A DNA stretch of 64,000 nt from Burkholderiales bacterium Ga0077544. GTDB lineage: Bacteria; Pseudomonadota; Gammaproteobacteria; Burkholderiales; Burkholderiaceae_D. Position numbers and translations under genes: made by a program. This document shows positions 60,407 through 64,000 of this stretch, piece by piece; the first letter of the stretch is position 1; the number at the start of each line of letters is the position of its first letter. Location: assembly GCA_001464355.1 (NCBI GenBank), contig LNEU01000033.1:124001-188000 (forward strand). The letters are read 5' to 3'. Below the pieces are notes generated by a model, which worked only from the letters and a program-made list of their open reading frames with translations, was not told the origin of the DNA and made no database searches.

Positions 60407-61978
60407 ATGCATCAACCAATTGATTGCGACATCCTGATCGTCGGCGGCGGCATCAACGGTGCCGGCATTGCGCGCGACGCCGCAGGTCGCGGCTTGTCGG
60501 TGGTCTTGTGCGAAAAAGATGACCTCGCTTCGCACACCTCCTCCGCTTCCACCAAGTTGATCCACGGCGGCCTGCGCTATCTGGAGCAATACGACTTCAG
60601 CCTGGTGCGCAAGGCATTGATAGAACGCGAAATCCTGATGCGCGCCGCGCCGCACATCATTCGCCCTTTGCGCTTTGTGATGCCGCACGATCAAGGTCAG
60701 CGACCGGCATGGATGATACGGGCCGGCATGTTCATTTACGACCATCTGGCCAAGCGCGAATTACTGCCCGCATCGGAAGGTATAGACCTGCGCTCGCATG
60801 CCGCTGGCGCGCCGCTGAAAGACAATTTCGTCAAAGCTTTTGCCTACTCGGATTGCTGGGTCGATGACGCACGCCTGGTCGTGCTGAACGCGATGGCCGC
60901 CGCTGAACACGGCGCCACCATTCTCACCCGCACCACTTGCGCAGCCGTCACGCGTCACGCCGATCACTGGCGCGCAACTTTGCGCAAGACCCCTCATCCC
61001 TCCAGCACCGATACGAACCATGCCGAAGCACCGCTAACCGTCCACGCCAAACTGCTGATCAATGCCACCGGCCCGTGGGCCGCCAGCTTTTTGCAGGACA
61101 CCGTGCACGGACACGCCGGTAAAAAATTGCGTCTGATCAAGGGCAGCCACATCATCGTCAGAAAATTATTCGAACATCCCGACGCCTACATCTTCCAGCA
61201 TCCGGACGGCCGCATCGTATTCGCCATCCCGTACGAACACGACTACACGTTGATAGGTACCACCGATATCGACTATCACGGCGACACCGACAAGGTCGCC
61301 ATAGCCGCAGAAGAAACCGATTACCTGTGCGAACTGGTGAATCACTACTTCACGCAATCCATTACGCCTGCCGACGTCGTCTGGACATACTCGGGCGTGC
61401 GCCCTCTGGTTGAAGATGACAAGCAAGACGACAGTGAAAGCGCATCTGAAGTCACACGCGACTACAAACTCGCATTCGATACCGATGCGGCCCCCCTGCT
61501 CACCGTCTTCGGCGGCAAAATCACCACCTTCCGCAAATTGGCGGAAGAAGCGGTCGATCTGATTGCGCCGACCTTCCGCAACCAACATGGTGCATGGACT
61601 GCAGATGCGTACCTGCCGGGCGGCGACTTCATTGGCGCGCAGCCGAACAATCGCGGCGTACTGGCGTTCGATCATTTCGTACACAACATGCAACAGCAAT
61701 ATGCATGGTTGCCGCCGGCATTGGTCGAACGATACGTACATGCGTATGGAACGCGGATCAAGGTATTGCTGGCTGATTGCTTTAGCTTGAGCGATATGGG
61801 AGAAGAAATTTCGCCAGGCTTGTTTGCCGCAGAAGTGGATTATCTGATCCAGCATGAGTGGGCGTGCAGCGCTGACGATATTGTGTGGCGTCGCGCCAAA
61901 TTTGGCTTGCATATGAACGTGGATGCGATAGAAAGCTTGTCTCTATATATCGCAGCCAATCTGCAAAAATATCGCTGA
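60407..61978 (+). CDS. glpD: Aerobic glycerol-3-phosphate dehydrogenase
   Basis: A 523-residue FAD enzyme at the inner membrane that oxidises glycerol-3-phosphate to dihydroxyacetone phosphate and feeds electrons to quinone. The FAD motif DILIVGGGINGAGIARDAAG is at the N-terminus, followed by TSSASTKLIHGGLRYLE. The middle carries the INATGPWAASFL and KGSHIIVRKLF segments and VWTYSGVRPLV. The C-terminal part includes TVFGGKITTFRKLAEEAVDL and a family cap domain. AAGGA precedes the ATG. No glpF, glpK or glpR is adjacent. Confidence 0.96.
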   Translation: MHQPIDCDILIVGGGINGAGIARDAAGRGLSVVLCEKDDLASHTSSASTKLIHGGLRYLEQYDFSLVRKALIEREILMRAAPHIIRPLRFVMPHDQGQRPAWMIRAGMFIYDHLAKRELLPASEGIDLRSHAAGAPLKDNFVKAFAYSDCWVDDARLVVLNAMAAAEHGATILTRTTCAAVTRHADHWRATLRKTPHPSSTDTNHAEAPLTVHAKLLINATGPWAASFLQDTVHGHAGKKLRLIKGSHIIVRKLFEHPDAYIFQHPDGRIVFAIPYEHDYTLIGTTDIDYHGDTDKVAIAAEETDYLCELVNHYFTQSITPADVVWTYSGVRPLVEDDKQDDSESASEVTRDYKLAFDTDAAPLLTVFGGKITTFRKLAEEAVDLIAPTFRNQHGAWTADAYLPGGDFIGAQPNNRGVLAFDHFVHNMQQQYAWLPPALVERYVHAYGTRIKVLLADCFSLSDMGEEISPGLFAAEVDYLIQHEWACSADDIVWRRAKFGLHMNVDAIESLSLYIAANLQKYR

Positions 61979-62051
61979 AAAATCCGGCTCACTACAGCGC
62001 GCACATGACGGGCGTCACATCCTGCGATGTACGCTGCGATAGCCAGCGCGA

Positions 62052-62762
62052 TCAAACCAGGTTTTGTCGCGTTTCCAGCACCGCTTCATAGACATAGTTG
62101 CGGACAATCAGCTGATCGGTCGTATCCATATCGATGAACTCGGTACCTATCATGCAGGACGCTGGTCCTGCGTTCAAATCCTCGACGATATTTCTGATCT
62201 TTGCCTTCATTTTTATCTGGGCAGAGTCTTCGCTGCCGCAAGGCGGCAGACTGAACGACACGGTCACCACATCATCAATGTCGCCTATAGGCGTGGTCGT
62301 CGCGATCAATGCGCCGGTCGCACTCAAGTTGTCGAGCCTGACCTGATGAGATCCGGTTGCGGCAATAACATCCGCATCAAGTACCACCTTGATACGCATT
62401 TCCCGCCGCAGCTGCTTCATCTGCAAGGACGCCGGAAAGGTCAGACAAAGACAATATAACGGATGATGAATCGCCTTAACGACGGTGGTATCGAAAGTGC
62501 AGATCGCCGTTCCAGAAAACACCCGCACCGAGATTTTTTCGCCTTCGAAGAAATTGACGGCAGAACCGTTTTCACGCGGAAGTTTTACCAGCATGTATTC
62601 GTTGAGTTCCCAGCCTATCAGGGTCGAGATGTACTGCGCCTTGTTCAAGCCGCGATACGTTACAAATTGCAGCTTGGTACCCGCCTGCAGATTCATCGCT
62701 TCAAAAGCTAACGTGTCTGAAGTTGGAACTTCATTTCTTGGTGCGGAAATTACTGACGGCAT
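62052..62762 (-). CDS. PilZ domain c-di-GMP-binding protein (YcgR-like)
   Basis: A 236-residue cytoplasmic effector. An N-terminal YcgR-like domain (about 20-115, with GTKLQFVTYRGLNKAQYIST) is followed by a PilZ domain (about 118-225). The c-di-GMP signatures are intact: RREMR (first arginines of RxxxR) and DNLSATGALI matching D/NxSxxG. YcgR-type proteins brake flagellar motors or control exopolysaccharide when c-di-GMP rises. No flagellar genes are in this window. It is an isolated gene, convergent with glpD. Confidence 0.92.
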   Translation of the reverse strand: MPSVISAPRNEVPTSDTLAFEAMNLQAGTKLQFVTYRGLNKAQYISTLIGWELNEYMLVKLPRENGSAVNFFEGEKISVRVFSGTAICTFDTTVVKAIHHPLYCLCLTFPASLQMKQLRREMRIKVVLDADVIAATGSHQVRLDNLSATGALIATTTPIGDIDDVVTVSFSLPPCGSEDSAQIKMKAKIRNIVEDLNAGPASCMIGTEFIDMDTTDQLIVRNYVYEAVLETRQNLV

Positions 62763-62995
62763 TTTTATTCTTGGGCGCTGAGTGAACCGTTATTTTAAAC
62801 ATGGATTCTTACTTAGGAGTTACAGCTTCGCTATCTGCGTTCGGCGCATGAAAAATTTCTTGCACAAGTCACTGTTGAGATTTAATGGCACTAGCAAAGA
62901 AAAATTCTCTGCAACGGCAAATCTATTTAAGTTAATGCCAATGTGTTAGCGTCATGCTCTTAAAAAAATTTAAACAAAATTTCAGGGAAATTACC

Positions 62996-63640
62996 GTGTA
63001 TAGAATTCTAAAATTAGCCGTTCTTTTATTTGCCGTAACTTCATTCACCACCGGCTGCATGAACCTGGCAACAGCCAACGTCAATCCGACTACAGATCTT
63101 TCAACACTGAAGACCATGTATGTTAAGCACTACCCATCCGATAACAGCGGGGTTAATCAGGAAATTGCAGACAAGCTGCGAAGCAAAGGCGTCACTGTAA
63201 CCACCGGTTCCGGCGCGGCACCGAGCAATGTCGATGCACTTGTTACTTATGTTGATAGATGGATGTGGGACATCACTATGTACATGCTGGAGTTGACTAT
63301 CACTATTCGCGACCCAAAAACAGAAGCTCCTCTCGCCACCGGCAATTCATTGCACACGTCTTTGACGCGCAAATCTCAAACGGCAATGGTGGATGAAGTT
63401 GTGAACAATATTTACAGTGCCGCTCCCATTGCGACTTCCACTGCGACGCAAACACCTGCTTCAAAAGCAGCGCTCATCAATCCTTCTTCTGTTGCCGCTC
63501 CTACACCTCTATCAAAAGGCTCTACGCTCACTACCAATCCTAATGATCTCGTCCAAAAATTACGCGCGTTAAGCGATCTTAAAAAGAATGGCGTGATCAC
63601 AGAAGATGAATATACAAAAAAAAAGAAAACAGCTTATTGA
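62996..63640 (+). CDS. Lipoprotein with C-terminal SHOCT domain
   Basis: A 214-residue lipoprotein. I prefer a GTG start at 62996, preceded by AGGGAAA at 7 bases, because it opens a compact signal (VYRILKLAVLLFAVTSFTTGC) with lipobox cysteine at residue 21; the in-frame ATG at 62954 adds a lysine-rich leader. The mature protein resembles DUF4136-like or other lipoprotein beta-folds (KTMYVKHYPSDNSGVNQEIA, WMWDITMYMLELTITIRDP). A Ser/Thr/Ala linker leads to a SHOCT motif (DLVQKLRALSDLKKNGVITE). A run of nine A residues at 63616-63624 encodes part of the lysine tail. Confidence 0.75.
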   Translation: MYRILKLAVLLFAVTSFTTGCMNLATANVNPTTDLSTLKTMYVKHYPSDNSGVNQEIADKLRSKGVTVTTGSGAAPSNVDALVTYVDRWMWDITMYMLELTITIRDPKTEAPLATGNSLHTSLTRKSQTAMVDEVVNNIYSAAPIATSTATQTPASKAALINPSSVAAPTPLSKGSTLTTNPNDLVQKLRALSDLKKNGVITEDEYTKKKKTAY

Positions 63641-63717
63641 AAATTTTTAATAGTTAGACGATTGCTCTACTCATCGTGATGGAAAAAGCGCTTGCTTAAA
63701 CGGGAGCAGATATAAAA

Positions 63718-63741
63718 AGTGGGCGTAAATTACGCCCACTT
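63718..63741 (-). terminator. Terminator of the small heat-shock gene
   Basis: AAGTGGGCGTAA and its complement form a hairpin that ends in TTTTTATAT on the minus strand, 21 bases beyond the stop codon at 63762. Confidence 0.88.
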
Positions 63742-63761
63742 AATCCAACGATTAAAGTTGA

Positions 63762-64000
63762 TTAAGCAGCCTTCAACGCCTGCACATTGTCACCAACAGC
63801 ATCAATCACAATCTTCCGAGGCTTCAACGCCTCCGGTATTTCTCTCGCCAGTTCGATATTCAACAAGCCGTTGTCCAGCTGGGCACCCACTACACGTACG
63901 TGATCGGCTAACTGAAAACTATGTTCGAAGTTGCGGGAGGCGATGCCGCGATGCAGGAAATTGCGCTGCGCTTCTTCGCGTGGCTTGCGACCTGTGATTT
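63762..64000 (-). CDS. Hsp20/IbpA-type small heat-shock protein (N-terminal part outside window)
   Basis: The last 78 codons of a minus-strand gene running past the right edge. The translated end reads GRKPREEAQRNFLHRGIASR, then NFEHSFQLADHVRVVGAQLD and IELAREIPEALKPRKIVI, which is the beta-sandwich and C-terminal IxI-type region of IbpA-like chaperones. These proteins hold unfolded clients in an ATP-independent way. The start and promoter lie beyond position 64000. Confidence 0.92.
   Translation of the reverse strand, partial: ITGRKPREEAQRNFLHRGIASRNFEHSFQLADHVRVVGAQLDNGLLNIELAREIPEALKPRKIVIDAVGDNVQALKAA

Noticed and set aside
63616-63624. Nine-A run as a phase-variation switch in the SHOCT lipoprotein gene
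   Set aside because: It falls in the last few lysine codons, so slippage would change only the extreme C-terminus; the present frame gives the normal SHOCT end.

Overview
The window reads as chromosomal DNA of a betaproteobacterium, most likely Burkholderiales, family Oxalobacteraceae (Herminiimonas/Janthinobacterium-like). This is judged from protein style and gene content: cyanophycin synthetase, DUF883/holin envelope operon, QueH, PACE transporter, PriA-HemE neighbourhood, moderate GC with an AT-rich intergenic island. It is inference, not a database match. No phage, insertion sequence, integrase or CRISPR array was seen. Most of the window is ordinary housekeeping and envelope genes, with three denser functional blocks.

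Layout. 0-2.5 kb: cyanophycin synthetase, cut by the left edge. 2.9-6.8 kb: a tightly overlapping trio (DUF4394 secreted protein, cupredoxin-like periplasmic protein, membrane GGDEF-EAL enzyme). 6.8-16 kb: tRNA-Arg, cytochrome c5-type protein, YqjD/YqjE-like envelope operon, a lipoamide-dehydrogenase-like flavoprotein, YdcF, a TonB-domain lipoprotein, proline iminopeptidase, a broken MscS gene and a PACE transporter. 16-21 kb: tRNA-Val, tRNA-Asp, a Fur-box-preceded siderophore receptor, queH and dinB. 21-32 kb: small secreted and hypothetical proteins, slyX, a ClC antiporter, rep helicase, a Trk/Ktr potassium system and MarC. 32.4-36.5 kb: the complete ectoine/hydroxyectoine operon ectABCD with a MarR-type EctR gene and a near-consensus promoter. 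36.5-42.6 kb: elaA, LprI-like, DUF2164, priA, a 1.2-kb AT-rich intergenic region packed with DnaA boxes, hemE. 42.8-60.1 kb: a complete Lap-type biofilm adhesion locus. 60.4-64 kb: glpD, a PilZ protein, a SHOCT lipoprotein and the end of a small heat-shock gene.

How the genes work together. The 17-kb Lap locus holds every known part of a c-di-GMP-controlled adhesin switch: a 2656-residue RTX adhesin, its type I secretion system (LapB ATPase, LapC adaptor, LapE outer-membrane channel), the periplasmic protease LapG and the inside-out receptor LapD, plus a LuxR-type regulator between the secretion genes and the adhesin. A perfect 16-bp palindrome abuts a candidate adhesin promoter. A GGDEF-EAL enzyme (4.4-6.8 kb) and a PilZ effector (62 kb) add further c-di-GMP components. 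A second theme is osmotic and ion homeostasis: ectABCD, Trk/Ktr potassium uptake and ClC exchange, with one MscS-type channel lost by deletion.

The points most worth checking are the triplicated DnaA-box module between priA and hemE (candidate oriC or DnaA-titration locus), the regulatory palindrome before the adhesin gene, the non-canonical LapG site in the adhesin, and the DUF4394-cupredoxin-GGDEF/EAL operon as a possible unrecognised periplasm-to-c-di-GMP sensor.
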